A stretch of DNA of 64,000 nt from assembly GCF_014287795.1 (NCBI RefSeq), contig NZ_JACOON010000001.1, forward strand, positions 186,001-250,000, given 5' to 3'. The notes under the pieces are model-generated. The model worked only from the letters and a program-made list of their open reading frames with translations, did no database searches and had not been told where the DNA came from. Below are positions 8,524 through 17,236 of this stretch, piece after piece. Source of the stretch: Christensenella tenuis. GTDB lineage: Bacteria; Bacillota; Clostridia; Christensenellales; Christensenellaceae. The translations under genes and the position numbers were made by a program. Positions within the stretch are counted from its first letter, which is position 1; the number at the start of each line of letters is the position of its first letter.

Positions 8524-9378
8524 ATGGGTGCTCCGGACAAGATAGCAATTCACAATCTGTTTGGGATCGAAGGACTGGATATTGCCTGGTATGGCATATT
8601 AATTGCAATAGGGATCGTTGCAGGTGTGCTTTTGGCGGTCCACGAGGCAAAGCGGCGCGGGTATACGTCGGAACTGCTGGTCGACTTTATGATATTGGCC
8701 TTGCCGCTTGCCATTGTAGGTGCGCGTATTTATTATGTTGCGTTTGAATGGGATTATTATTCCCAGCATCCGGAGGAGATTGTCGCCGTATGGAATGGTG
8801 GAATTGCCATTTATGGGGCCATTATCGGCGGGGTAGTGGCGGCGCTCATTTTATCGAAGTGGCGGAAATTTCCGTTGGGAAGGCTGCTTGATATTTGCGC
8901 GCCTGGTTTGGTTTTGGGCCAGGCAATCGGCCGTTGGGGTAACTTTGTAAACCAAGAAGCATTTGGGAATATTGTGACGGATCCCAAGTTGCAATTTTTT
9001 CCATATGCGGTTTATATCGAAGAACGTTTTACCGGAACGGAATGGGTTATTAACCAATGGGTGCAGGCAACGTTTTTCTATGAAAGCATGTGGGATCTCG
9101 GTGTGATGGTACTGTTGCTTCTCTATGCACGCAGGGCGAAGCATGATGGAAACGTATTCGCCATGTATTTAATCGGGTATGGGATTGGACGTTTCTGGAT
9201 CGAGGGAATCCGTATATCTACACTGCAAACCGGTTTTGGAATGCCGGTATCTCAATTGCTCTCCTTGATACTGGTGATTATAGGTATTGCGTACATCCTT
9301 TTTATGCGCAAACGAAATAAACCAGATGTGCTTTATGAGGGGCGGTATTGCAAAAATTTCAAAAAAGCGGAAGCATAA
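8524..9378 (+). CDS. lgt: Prolipoprotein diacylglyceryl transferase
   Basis: Transfers diacylglycerol from phosphatidylglycerol to the lipobox cysteine of prelipoproteins in the cytoplasmic membrane. The 284-residue length and seven hydrophobic segments fit Lgt. The family signature GRWGNFVNQEAFG (about residues 138-150) is intact, as are IAIYGAIIGG and the C-terminal GRFWIEGIR. It would serve lipoproteins such as those at 1.9-3.3 kb and 41.2-42.6 kb. LspA, the next enzyme in lipoprotein maturation, lies 12 kb downstream. Confidence 0.96.
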   Translation: MGAPDKIAIHNLFGIEGLDIAWYGILIAIGIVAGVLLAVHEAKRRGYTSELLVDFMILALPLAIVGARIYYVAFEWDYYSQHPEEIVAVWNGGIAIYGAIIGGVVAALILSKWRKFPLGRLLDICAPGLVLGQAIGRWGNFVNQEAFGNIVTDPKLQFFPYAVYIEERFTGTEWVINQWVQATFFYESMWDLGVMVLLLLYARRAKHDGNVFAMYLIGYGIGRFWIEGIRISTLQTGFGMPVSQLLSLILVIIGIAYILFMRKRNKPDVLYEGRYCKNFKKAEA

Positions 9379-9393
9379 GAAGGGAACAAACAC

Positions 9394-9420
9394 GGGCGGA
9401 TTTTTCCGCCCTTAAATTTT
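9394..9420 (+). terminator. Intrinsic terminator of lgt
   Basis: Stem GGGCGG/CCGCCC with a short T-rich tail (TTAAATTTT). The T run is interrupted, so some readthrough into pncB is possible. Confidence 0.6.
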
Positions 9421-9440
9421 AATTGCAAGAGGTGTGTATT

Positions 9441-10868
9441 GTGAGAAATTTGACGATGATGACGGACCTGTATCAACTGACGATGATGTATGGATACTTT
9501 AAGGCCGGCAAGCACGGCGAGAAAGCTGTGTACGATCTTTTTTTCCGTCGTCAGGGAGATGAAACCAATTATGCGATATGCGCGGGACTCGAACAGGTGA
9601 TAGACCTGATTAACAACTTACGGTTCGAGGAAGAAGATATCGAGTATTTGCGTTCGCTGAACCTGTTTGACGAAGAGTTTATGGAATATTTGCGGGGGTT
9701 CCGTTTTACCGGAGAAATTTATGCGATTCCGGAAGGAACAGTGGTATTCCCTATGGAACCTTTGGTACGCGTGAGCGCGCCCATCAGTGAAGCACAACTC
9801 GTAGAAACTGCGCTCCTGAATATCGTAAACCATCAGACGCTGATTGCAACCAAGGCGAGCAGGGTAGTTTATGCGGCCCAAGGAGATCCGGTTCTGGAAT
9901 TTGGACTGCGGCGCGCCCAAGGGCCGGACGCTGGAATCTATGGGGCGCGCGCCGCGATTATAGGTGGTTGCAGTTCTACATCGAATGTTCTTACAGCCCA
10001 GATGTTTGGAGCTACTGCGGCGGGAACGCACGCCCATAGTTGGGTTATGAGCTTTCCGGACGAACTTTCTGCCTTCCGTGCTTATGCAAACACGTTTCCA
10101 ACGGGCTGCATGCTTCTTGTAGATACTTATGATACGCTTAAGAGCGGTATTCCCAACGCAATCACCGTCTTCCGGGAATTGCGGGAAAAAGGATATGAGC
10201 CGGTGGGCGTACGCCTTGATTCAGGGGACCTTGCCTACCTTTCCAAGCAGGCGCGCAAAATGCTTGATGACGCGGGATTTTCCAATGCGCGTATTTTTGC
10301 GTCGAGTGACCTCGACGAATACACCATCGCGGATCTTAAGCAGCAGGGGGCAAAAATCGATGTCTGGGGCGTAGGAACCAGGTTGATCACCGGGCATGAT
10401 CATCCGGCCCTTGGAGGCGTATATAAGTTGAGCGCAAATGTGGAAAACGGACAAGTCGTCCCTAAACTTAAGATTAGTGAAAACGTATGGAAGATTACCA
10501 ACCCCGGCATTAAAAAAGTCGTACGTATTTACGGCAAAAAGGACCATATGGCGATTGCTGATCTGATTATGCTCGGGAATGAAACGATAGATGCCAGTAA
10601 ATCCCTTACAATTTTTGATCCAATTGAAACATGGAAAAAAATGACGCTGACAGATTACGAGATCAGAGAGTTGCTTGTGCCGGTATTCGTGGATGGAAAG
10701 CAGGTTTACGAATCACCGTCCCTGAAAGAAATACAGGAATATGCCAAAAAGGATATGGCGAGCTTCTGGGATGAATTCAGACGGATCAAACGCCCGCACC
10801 TCTATAAAGTAGATTTGTCGGACGGGCTTTATAATCTGAAAAAGAAGCTGCTAAATGAACAAAAATGA
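9441..10868 (+). CDS. pncB: Nicotinate phosphoribosyltransferase
   Basis: Makes nicotinate mononucleotide from nicotinate and PRPP in NAD salvage. The 475-residue protein shows MMTDLYQLTMMYGYF, the central HSWVMSFPDE segment, the substrate-binding GVRLDSGDLAYLSKQ, and the phosphate-binding region with GVGTRLITGHDHPALGGVYK. The GTG at 9441 is chosen because AAGAGGT lies seven bases upstream; the TTG at 9423 has no ribosome site. It is probably expressed with the following PQQ-propeller gene (31-bp gap). Confidence 0.94.
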   Translation: MRNLTMMTDLYQLTMMYGYFKAGKHGEKAVYDLFFRRQGDETNYAICAGLEQVIDLINNLRFEEEDIEYLRSLNLFDEEFMEYLRGFRFTGEIYAIPEGTVVFPMEPLVRVSAPISEAQLVETALLNIVNHQTLIATKASRVVYAAQGDPVLEFGLRRAQGPDAGIYGARAAIIGGCSSTSNVLTAQMFGATAAGTHAHSWVMSFPDELSAFRAYANTFPTGCMLLVDTYDTLKSGIPNAITVFRELREKGYEPVGVRLDSGDLAYLSKQARKMLDDAGFSNARIFASSDLDEYTIADLKQQGAKIDVWGVGTRLITGHDHPALGGVYKLSANVENGQVVPKLKISENVWKITNPGIKKVVRIYGKKDHMAIADLIMLGNETIDASKSLTIFDPIETWKKMTLTDYEIRELLVPVFVDGKQVYESPSLKEIQEYAKKDMASFWDEFRRIKRPHLYKVDLSDGLYNLKKKLLNEQK

Positions 10869-10899
10869 GTGGCCTAAGGTTTGTGGTGAGGTGAAATAA

Positions 10900-12552
10900 A
10901 TGAAAACAAGTCGTTGGTTTCGGATATTTATGATGGCGCTGGATACGGTGGTACTCTTTTTTCTGCGGATGTTTCGGCGGTTCGACAAGGTATACCGTTA
11001 TGAAGCAGTGGAAAAAAGCAGCCTATCCGACAGGCCGCATGCGGTCAAGGGGACGGCACAGGAAGATTTGGGAATTGAATGTGATCTTGAAGTGGATGGA
11101 GCAATAAGGCAGGATTATCACAGGCCGGAGACGATCACCTTTCCCATGGAAGAACCTTATACGAAATTGGAGGGTATCGTAACTTTCCGCGGAAATAATC
11201 TGAGAAGCGGTGCAGCCTTTGGAACGCTTTCCTCACAGCCGCAAAGGTTAGAAAAAAAGTGGTCTGTTTCCACCGGAAGGCTGCAAAAAGGATATGGAAA
11301 AGGTTTTTGGACAGGAAGCGGCTGGACCGGGCAGCCGCTCATTGTGCGCTGGCCTGCAGAGCTGCGTATGCTTATGAACATCTATCCGCATAAAAAGCAA
11401 AAGGAAGGTCTTACGGAAGCGATCTATTCCACAATGGATGGAAACGTCTATTTTATTGACATCGAAGACGGCGAAAAAACGCGGGACGATCTTTTTGTAG
11501 GACTACCTTTCAAAGGAGCTGGAGCACTCGACCCGCGCGGTATTCCCATGCTGTACCTCGGCCCCGGAGATTCCTGTGGGGATGAGCCGGCCCGTGGTTT
11601 TATTTACAGCTTGATTGATTGCAAAAAGCTGTATGAATTTGGCGCGCACGATCCTTTCGCACTGCGTAAATTCCATGGCTATGATAGTTCGGTGCTTGTT
11701 GCGGAAAAAGCGGATACATTGATTGCTCCCGGTGAAAACGGAATTCTGTATACAATGAAGCTGAATACAAAATTCAATCGTGAGACAGGTGAACTTTCGA
11801 TTTCTCCTTCTGAAATCGTGAAATTGCGTTATAAAACCTACCGTTCCAGCGAACAGAGCTATTGGCTGGGGATGGAAGACAGCGGCGTGATGTGGAATGA
11901 CTACCTTTATATTGCGGATAACGGCGGTAATTTGATGTGTATTGATATCAATACCATGAAAATTATGTGGGCTCAAGATGTGGTAGATGACACGAATGGT
12001 TCACCGGTTTTCAGTGTGGAAGAAAACATTCCTTATATTTACATTGCAACATCGCTGCACTGGACGGCGAGCCGCAGATTAAAGCTCGGCGACGTTCCCA
12101 TTTTTAAGATCAATGCAATTACAGGGGAATATGTATGGAAGCATACTTACCTTTGCAATACGGTTGCAGGCATTTCCGGGGGGATACAGGCGACCTGCAT
12201 CAATGGAAAAAAGGGGATTTCTGATCTCGTCATTTTTCCAGTTGCGCGTACACCGCAGGTACGTACCGGCCTTTTGGTTGCGCTCGATAAAAAAACAGGA
12301 GAAGAGGTCTGGCGGTATCCTACAGGAAAATATGTGTGGAGTTCGCCGGTGGATATTTACGATCGTGAGGGAAATGCGTATCTTATCGTATGCAATTCAG
12401 CGGGGGACATGGACCTGCTCGACGCTCGCAAGGGAACGTTGATTTCGCGCCTGAATTTTGGAGCTAATATCGAGGCTTCACCAGCTGTCTTTGAGGATAT
12501 GTTGGTTGTAGGAACGAGAGGACAGGAAATTGTTGGAGTAAAGATCTCTTAA
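10900..12552 (+). CDS. Membrane-anchored PQQ-type beta-propeller protein, function unknown
   Basis: A 550-residue protein with one N-terminal membrane segment (about residues 8-25) and a probably extracytoplasmic beta-propeller region carrying PQQ-like repeat signatures (NGNVYFIDIEDGEKTR, GNLMCIDINTMKIMWAQDV, LLVALDKKTGEEVWRYPTGK, GDMDLLDARKGTLISRL). In other proteins such propellers act as scaffolds or as enzymes. No quinoprotein catalytic residues can be assigned here. The start follows a GGTGAGG site. It ends at a strong shared terminator. Its function is not known. Confidence 0.75.
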   Translation: MKTSRWFRIFMMALDTVVLFFLRMFRRFDKVYRYEAVEKSSLSDRPHAVKGTAQEDLGIECDLEVDGAIRQDYHRPETITFPMEEPYTKLEGIVTFRGNNLRSGAAFGTLSSQPQRLEKKWSVSTGRLQKGYGKGFWTGSGWTGQPLIVRWPAELRMLMNIYPHKKQKEGLTEAIYSTMDGNVYFIDIEDGEKTRDDLFVGLPFKGAGALDPRGIPMLYLGPGDSCGDEPARGFIYSLIDCKKLYEFGAHDPFALRKFHGYDSSVLVAEKADTLIAPGENGILYTMKLNTKFNRETGELSISPSEIVKLRYKTYRSSEQSYWLGMEDSGVMWNDYLYIADNGGNLMCIDINTMKIMWAQDVVDDTNGSPVFSVEENIPYIYIATSLHWTASRRLKLGDVPIFKINAITGEYVWKHTYLCNTVAGISGGIQATCINGKKGISDLVIFPVARTPQVRTGLLVALDKKTGEEVWRYPTGKYVWSSPVDIYDREGNAYLIVCNSAGDMDLLDARKGTLISRLNFGANIEASPAVFEDMLVVGTRGQEIVGVKIS

Positions 12553-12570
12553 AGCCGGAGTAAAATGAAA

Positions 12571-12611
12571 AAATACCCCCCGGCACTCATGATTACCGGA
12601 GGGTATTTTTA
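12571..12611. terminator. Bidirectional terminator between convergent genes
   Basis: The stem ATACCCcCCGG/CCGGaGGGTAT is flanked by A and T runs, so it can end both the propeller gene and the converging exporter gene. Confidence 0.85.
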
Positions 12612-13841
12612 CGATTTATTATTTGACTGGCGCTCTGTTTTTCGTTTTTTCTTTCCGCCATTTTTTTCAATGATATCCTTGGGATAACTATATTTTTGGG
12701 GAGGAATCCCTTTTTTCTCCAGTGAACGGTTGATACATGTTTTGATCAGGGAATAAATGATTGTAAAAACAGGTACGCCAAGCAACATACCCCAGAATCC
12801 AAATAGACCGCCAAAAAGAATGAGTGCAAAAAGCACCCAAAAGGCAGACATACCGATGTTCAGGCCCACGATTTTCGGCATCACGATATTTCCGTCAATT
12901 TGCTGCAGAATAAGAATAAAAATAACAAATATAAGCGCATACAATGGATCGACAATCAGTAGGATAACTGCACTTGGTATGGCGCCGAGAAAGGGCCCGA
13001 AGAAGGGAATGATATTGGTGCATCCAATGATAACTGCAATCAGCAAGGCATAGGGCAGCCCACAGACTGTCATGAAAATAAAGGTAGTAATTCCAACAAA
13101 GGCTGCATCAATTAAGGTTCCGTTAATAAATCCAAGAAATACATTATTGGAATAACGCAACACATCGAGAAACTTGTCAGCAAAACCCGGAGTAAATAAA
13201 GCGTATGTCAGTTTTTTGGCCTGCCGTTTAAATTTCTCGCGGGCAAAAACGACATAAATACTGACAATAAGGCCGACAAAGAAGTTAAACAGTCCTGTTC
13301 CTACACTTGTAAGCATGCTGGGCAGGCTCTCTATCAATTTATCAAAAAAGGATGTCAGGTCAAGCAACGTGCTGCGCAGGTTTGCAATTTGTTCTGCCAC
13401 TTCAGGTGTATACAGATTCCAGGATTGAAGCAGACCTACTACCGATCCCTGAAGTTCATCCAGATACATGGGAATATTGTTGAACAACATCGTAAGGCTT
13501 GCGACAACCTGCGGAATAATAAAATAAATCAGCAATGCAAAAATTGCGAATGCAATCATAATTACAATGAAGATAGAAAGAGAACGCCGTAAACGCGGAT
13601 GAGGCCGCCTGCGTTCAATGAAAGAAAACCAGTGCTTTTCTACGAAACGGCAGGGGCGCACCAAAAGATAGGCAATACAAAAACCGACGATAAAAGGCAT
13701 TAATATCATGAAAAAAGCGGCGATGGCGCTGCCGAAAAATTGAATATTCAGGAAAAACAAGACGATCATTGTGACAATAGCCGCCACAATAATGGTATAG
13801 ACGGCAATGGTCGTATATTTTTTATTCCACTCTACCTTCAT
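12609..13841 (-). CDS. AI-2E family (PerM/YdbI-type) membrane transporter
   Basis: A 410-residue polytopic protein with two N-terminal hydrophobic segments, a soluble central part containing SLPSMLTSVGTGLFNFFVG, and a C-terminal membrane core with the family-typical YALLIAVIIGCTNIIPFFG and QQIDGNIVMPKIVGLNIG. The family includes proposed AI-2 exporters and Na/H antiporters, so the substrate is undecided. A GGAGAG ribosome site precedes the ATG. It is a single-gene unit with its own promoter. Confidence 0.88.
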   Translation of the reverse strand: MKVEWNKKYTTIAVYTIIVAAIVTMIVLFFLNIQFFGSAIAAFFMILMPFIVGFCIAYLLVRPCRFVEKHWFSFIERRRPHPRLRRSLSIFIVIMIAFAIFALLIYFIIPQVVASLTMLFNNIPMYLDELQGSVVGLLQSWNLYTPEVAEQIANLRSTLLDLTSFFDKLIESLPSMLTSVGTGLFNFFVGLIVSIYVVFAREKFKRQAKKLTYALFTPGFADKFLDVLRYSNNVFLGFINGTLIDAAFVGITTFIFMTVCGLPYALLIAVIIGCTNIIPFFGPFLGAIPSAVILLIVDPLYALIFVIFILILQQIDGNIVMPKIVGLNIGMSAFWVLFALILFGGLFGFWGMLLGVPVFTIIYSLIKTCINRSLEKKGIPPQKYSYPKDIIEKNGGKKKRKTERQSNNKS

Positions 13842-13867
13842 TGCTGCTCTCCATAAAAATCAGTTTC

Positions 13868-13897
13868 ATTATACACTATAGCGAGCCAGTGTGACAA
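13868..13897 (-). promoter_or_regulatory. Promoter of the AI-2E family transporter gene
   Basis: On the minus strand, TTGTCA at 13892-13897 and TATAAT at 13868-13873 with an 18-bp spacer. It lies downstream of the small-RNA terminator, so the two units are separate. Confidence 0.5.
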
Positions 13898-13911
13898 CGA
13901 AAGAATTTTGC

Positions 13912-13987
13912 CAAAAACAAAAGCAACACCGCATAAGCAGTGCTGCCTCCGCATTTATTGGTCCCCACCAATATAACAACTTTGAAT
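13912..13987 (-). ncRNA. Unassigned small RNA, about 75 nt, with its own promoter and terminator
   Basis: On the minus strand a good promoter is followed by a short non-coding segment. A 7-bp hairpin TATTGGT-GGGG-ACCAATA comes first, then the small GGAG-containing segment TGCGGAGGCA, then a 10-bp terminator hairpin (GCAGCACTGC-TTAT-GCGGTGTTGC) with a T-rich tail. No start codon with a ribosome site or useful reading frame is visible. The G-rich loops could pair with C-rich or anti-Shine-Dalgarno sequences or bind a protein such as CsrA (inference). I do not recognise the family. Confidence 0.5.
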
Positions 13988-13993
13988 ATAATT

Positions 13994-14022
13994 ATTGTAG
14001 CAAATTATGTTTCAAAAGGCAA
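13994..14022 (-). promoter_or_regulatory. Promoter of the unassigned small RNA
   Basis: On the minus strand, TTGCCT at 14017-14022 and TACAAT at 13994-13999 with an exact 17-bp spacer. Confidence 0.55.
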
Positions 14023-14112
14023 GTTTGATACATTTTGCTACAAAATATGAAAGAAAAAAAAGAAAAATTGCAGAAAAATAAAAAATAAACGCTAAAAATC
14101 GTTTGAAATTAC

Positions 14113-14141
14113 TTGTTTTTGAATTTTATTGCTGATATAAT
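14113..14141 (+). promoter_or_regulatory. Promoter of gdhA
   Basis: TTGTTT at 14113-14118 and TATAAT at 14136-14141 with a 17-bp spacer. The rest of the 348-bp gap before the gdhA start holds the divergent small RNA and A+T-rich sequence with nothing else recognisable. Confidence 0.55.
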
Positions 14142-14189
14142 GTCAAAGTAATGATTAAAGAAAAAGATAAAGCAATGGAGGTTTATGAA

Positions 14190-15524
14190 ATGTCTTATGT
14201 ACAGAATGTTTTAAATCAGGTAAAAGAAAAAAATGCCGATCAGCCGGAATTTATACAGGCAGTCACAGAAGTACTGGGAACGCTTGAACCGGTGTTTGCA
14301 AAGCATCCGGAATATGAGAAAGCAGCGCTTCTGGAGCGGCTTGTTGAACCGGAACGGGTCATTATGTTCCGTGTACCGTGGGTAGACGACCAAGGAAATG
14401 TGCATGTAAACCGCGGGATGCGTGTTCAATTCAACAGCTCAATTGGTCCGTATAAAGGCGGCCTGCGTTTCCATCCGTCCGTGAATCTTGGCATTATTAA
14501 ATTTCTGGGCTTTGAACAAGTATTTAAAAACAGCCTCACAGGTACGCCGATTGGCGGCGGCAAAGGCGGCTGCGACTTTGACCCGAAGGGGAAAAGCGAT
14601 AACGAAGTCATGCGCTTTTGCCAATCTTTTATGGCGGAGCTTTATCGGCATATTGGAGCGGATACGGACGTACCGGCGGGTGATATTGGCGTAGGAGCGC
14701 GCGAAATTGGTTATCTGTTTGGGATGTATAAAAAAATCAGGAATGAGTACAGCGGGATTCTCACGGGCAAAGGCCTTGAATATGGCGGGAGCCTTGCCCG
14801 CAAGGAAGCAACCGGCTATGGTCTTGTTTATTTCATGAAAGAAGTAATTGAGGCAAAAGGAAAGTCTTTCCAGGATGCAAAGGTTGTTGTTTCAGGATCG
14901 GGCAATGTTGCGATCTATGCAACTGAGAAAGCGCAGCAGTATGGCGCGAAGGTTGTGGCGCTTTCGGATTCATCCGGATATGTTTACGATCCGAATGGAA
15001 TTCAGCTTGACGTTGTAAAAGAAATTAAAGAAGTGCGCCGCGGCCGGATTAAGGAATATGCCGACATCGTAAAGAGTGCCGAGTATCATGAGGGATGCAA
15101 AGGAATCTGGACAATTCAGTGTGATATTGCGCTTCCCTGCGCGACGCAAAATGAACTTGATGAAGAATCCGCTAAAATTCTTGTGCAAAACGGTGTATAT
15201 GCAGTGGGCGAAGGCGCAAATATGCCGACAACGATTGAAGGTACACAGGTCTTCCAGTCAGCAGGCGTCCTGTTTGCACCCGGAAAGGCGGCAAATGCGG
15301 GCGGTGTTGCGACATCGGCCCTCGAAATGACACAAAACAGTATGCGTCTTCCGTGGACGTTCGAAGAAGTTGATGAAAAACTACATCAGATTATGATCAA
15401 TATTTATAAGCAGTGTGAGGAAGCCAGCACAGAATACGGTTTCAAAGATAATTTTGTGGCAGGGGCAAATATTGCAGGCTTTAAAAAAGTTGCGAATGCC
15501 ATGATGGCCCAGGGCATTGTTTGA
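14190..15524 (+). CDS. gdhA: NADP-type glutamate dehydrogenase
   Basis: Interconverts 2-oxoglutarate plus ammonium and glutamate, linking carbon and nitrogen metabolism. The 444-residue hexameric-type enzyme shows GPYKGGLRFHPSV, the catalytic-lysine motif PIGGGKGGCDFDPKGKS, DVPAGDIGVGAREIGYLFG, and a Rossmann-like VVVSGSGNVAIYATEK. The ATG at 14190 has GGAGG eight bases upstream and matches the usual N-terminus, so it is preferred over the in-frame ATG at 14151. It is monocistronic. Confidence 0.96.
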   Translation: MSYVQNVLNQVKEKNADQPEFIQAVTEVLGTLEPVFAKHPEYEKAALLERLVEPERVIMFRVPWVDDQGNVHVNRGMRVQFNSSIGPYKGGLRFHPSVNLGIIKFLGFEQVFKNSLTGTPIGGGKGGCDFDPKGKSDNEVMRFCQSFMAELYRHIGADTDVPAGDIGVGAREIGYLFGMYKKIRNEYSGILTGKGLEYGGSLARKEATGYGLVYFMKEVIEAKGKSFQDAKVVVSGSGNVAIYATEKAQQYGAKVVALSDSSGYVYDPNGIQLDVVKEIKEVRRGRIKEYADIVKSAEYHEGCKGIWTIQCDIALPCATQNELDEESAKILVQNGVYAVGEGANMPTTIEGTQVFQSAGVLFAPGKAANAGGVATSALEMTQNSMRLPWTFEEVDEKLHQIMINIYKQCEEASTEYGFKDNFVAGANIAGFKKVANAMMAQGIV

Positions 15525-15540
15525 AACAAGTGAAAAAGTA

Positions 15541-15576
15541 AAAAAACAGGGAAAAGTGATTTTCCCTGTTTTTTTC
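15541..15576 (+). terminator. Intrinsic terminator of gdhA
   Basis: Stem AAACAGGGAAAA/TTTTCCCTGTTT with GTGA loop and a seven-T run. Confidence 0.92.
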
Positions 15577-15646
15577 GTTTAATGAAACCGCTGGATGTTT
15601 ATCAATAAGAGGTATAAAAATGACCTATTATTTCGGAGGTATAGTT

Positions 15647-15964
15647 TTGGATATTCAAGTAAAATTCGATGACCAAGAAAACAAAATTTTGGTAGACTTA
15701 AATGGAGATCTCGACCTGAACAGCGTCAATGACTTTAAGCGGCAGATGGATGAGGCGCTCGAAGAAAACAAAACGGATGTTTCGATCAGTTGCGTGGAGC
15801 TGCGGTATATCGATTCCACAGGACTTGGCGTTCTTGTCAGTATCCTGAAGAAAGTAAAAGAGTATGGCGGCATAATGGAGATCAAGGCACTCAAACCCTA
15901 TTTGTTCAAAATTTTTGATGTGACGGGCCTGACGAATGTATTTAAAATTGAGGTGGCTGAATAA
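15647..15964 (+). CDS. STAS-domain anti-sigma factor antagonist (RsbV/SpoIIAA type)
   Basis: A 105-residue STAS protein, predicted to release a sigma factor by binding its anti-sigma kinase when dephosphorylated. The phospho-acceptor region YIDSTGLGVLVSILKK is intact, with Ser in the DST motif. The start is taken as TTG at 15647 because CGGAGG lies seven bases upstream; the ATG at 15620 has no ribosome site. The next gene overlaps its stop by one base, indicating translational coupling. Confidence 0.85.
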   Translation: MDIQVKFDDQENKILVDLNGDLDLNSVNDFKRQMDEALEENKTDVSISCVELRYIDSTGLGVLVSILKKVKEYGGIMEIKALKPYLFKIFDVTGLTNVFKIEVAE

Positions 15965-16350
15965 TGACTGATACGGTAAGAATGAAGTTCCCGGCAAAAC
16001 GGGAATATTTGAAGGCAATTCGCCTCGCTGTGGCAGGAATTGCGTGCAACAGCGCATATGATGTTGACGAAATCGAAGATTTGAAAACATGCGTTGCGGA
16101 GTCTTGTATTTTATTCCTGTGCAGACAAAAAAGCGAGATTCTGGAAGTCGTGGTGGACTGCGGCGACCACGTATCTGTTACAGTGCGTGGAGAAGGGCGG
16201 CAGGTCGTATGCGAAGAATGTGTTGAATGCACGGGATTCAGTGAAGAAATCAGCAAGTTGATGATCCAGTCTTTAAGCGACGATGCGGAGTTTGAGGAAG
16301 AAGACGGAATGCTGAGGTCGGTTTCATTTGGCAAAAGGCCGGCAGCGTAA
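15964..16350 (+). CDS. Degenerate RsbW-like anti-sigma factor
   Basis: A 128-residue protein in the position of RsbW/SpoIIAB, weakly resembling their fold (DVDEIEDLKTCVAESCILFL aligns with the N-box helix). The N-box asparagine four residues after the conserved Glu is replaced by Leu, and no DxGxG or G-x-G ATP-lid motif is visible, so kinase activity seems unlikely. It overlaps the STAS gene by one base and is followed 17 bp later by the sigma factor. It could bind the sigma factor without ATP hydrolysis (inference). Confidence 0.6.
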   Translation: MTDTVRMKFPAKREYLKAIRLAVAGIACNSAYDVDEIEDLKTCVAESCILFLCRQKSEILEVVVDCGDHVSVTVRGEGRQVVCEECVECTGFSEEISKLMIQSLSDDAEFEEEDGMLRSVSFGKRPAA

Positions 16351-16367
16351 AAGACGAGGAGTTTTCA

Positions 16368-17111
16368 GTGGCAGATTATACAAAGATGGACAGCGACGAG
16401 CTGTTTAAATTATATGTGAAAGAGCACGATGTTGACATCAGAAATATACTGATTGAGCGGTATCTGTATATTGCAGAGATTGCCGCAAAAAAATTCGCAG
16501 GCAGGGGCGTAGACTATGAAGATCTTTTTCAGGTTGCCAGCCTTGCGCTCGTGAAAGCGATTGAACGTTTTGAACCGGAACGGGAAATCAAGTTTTCGAG
16601 TTACGCGACTCCCTCCCTAATTGGGGAAATTAAGAATTATTTCCGGGATTCGTCGAGGGTCATGCGCCTTCCGCGCAGGGATACGGAACAACTGAAAAAA
16701 ATAAAATTGTATACGCAGGAATATATGGCGCGGAATGGAAGAAAACCATCGCCACGGGAAATTGCGGCGGAGATGGATCTTTCGGTGGAGCGTGTGCTTG
16801 AAGTGCTTGAAATGCAGCAGGCAGATAACATTTTGTCTCTCGACAGCGCGCTTGCGGCAGACAGCGAAAATTTTTCCCTTGGAAATGTTCTGGGGCAGGA
16901 AGACGCAAGTTTTGAACATGTAGAGAACCATGATTTTATCAATTATTGTATGAGTCTTTTGAACGACACGGAGAAAAAAATTATTGAACAGCGTTATCTT
17001 GGAAATAAAACGCAAAAGCAAGTTGCTGATATGCTGAACGTTTCACAGATGCAGGTATCGCGTATGGAACGAAAAATCCTTAACAAATTGGCAATGGTAT
17101 ACAAAAAATAG
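16368..17111 (+). CDS. RNA polymerase sigma factor, SigB/SigF/SigG family
   Basis: A 247-residue sigma-70 family factor directing RNA polymerase to a stress or developmental regulon. Region 2 is seen in VDYEDLFQVASLALVKAIER and KFSSYATPSLIGEIKNYFRD, followed by the family-typical RVMRLPRR. Region 3 holds GRKPSPREIAAEMDLSVERV, and region 4 the helix-turn-helix NKTQKQVADMLNVSQMQVSR. The GTG at 16368 follows GACGAGGAG. Upstream STAS and RsbW-like genes and a downstream RsbW-like kinase gene make a partner-switch locus. Stress and sporulation roles cannot be told apart from sequence alone. Confidence 0.9.
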   Translation: MADYTKMDSDELFKLYVKEHDVDIRNILIERYLYIAEIAAKKFAGRGVDYEDLFQVASLALVKAIERFEPEREIKFSSYATPSLIGEIKNYFRDSSRVMRLPRRDTEQLKKIKLYTQEYMARNGRKPSPREIAAEMDLSVERVLEVLEMQQADNILSLDSALAADSENFSLGNVLGQEDASFEHVENHDFINYCMSLLNDTEKKIIEQRYLGNKTQKQVADMLNVSQMQVSRMERKILNKLAMVYKK

Positions 17112-17236
17112 GGAGCTGTATAGCGCTGGAATACCGGCTGGTTTGACATGTTCAAAATTTTTTTACATTTGTTTCGTTAGTCGTTTTTTTCTGGGGGTAT
17201 GAATACCTTAGAAAAAAGTATCAGGGGTATGGAATT

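Noticed and set aside
17170..17206. GTTT...GGGTAT resembling a SigB promoter before the second RsbW-like gene
   Set aside because: The spacing between the two boxes is about 20 bases, well over the 12-15 expected, so autoregulation by the local sigma factor cannot be claimed.
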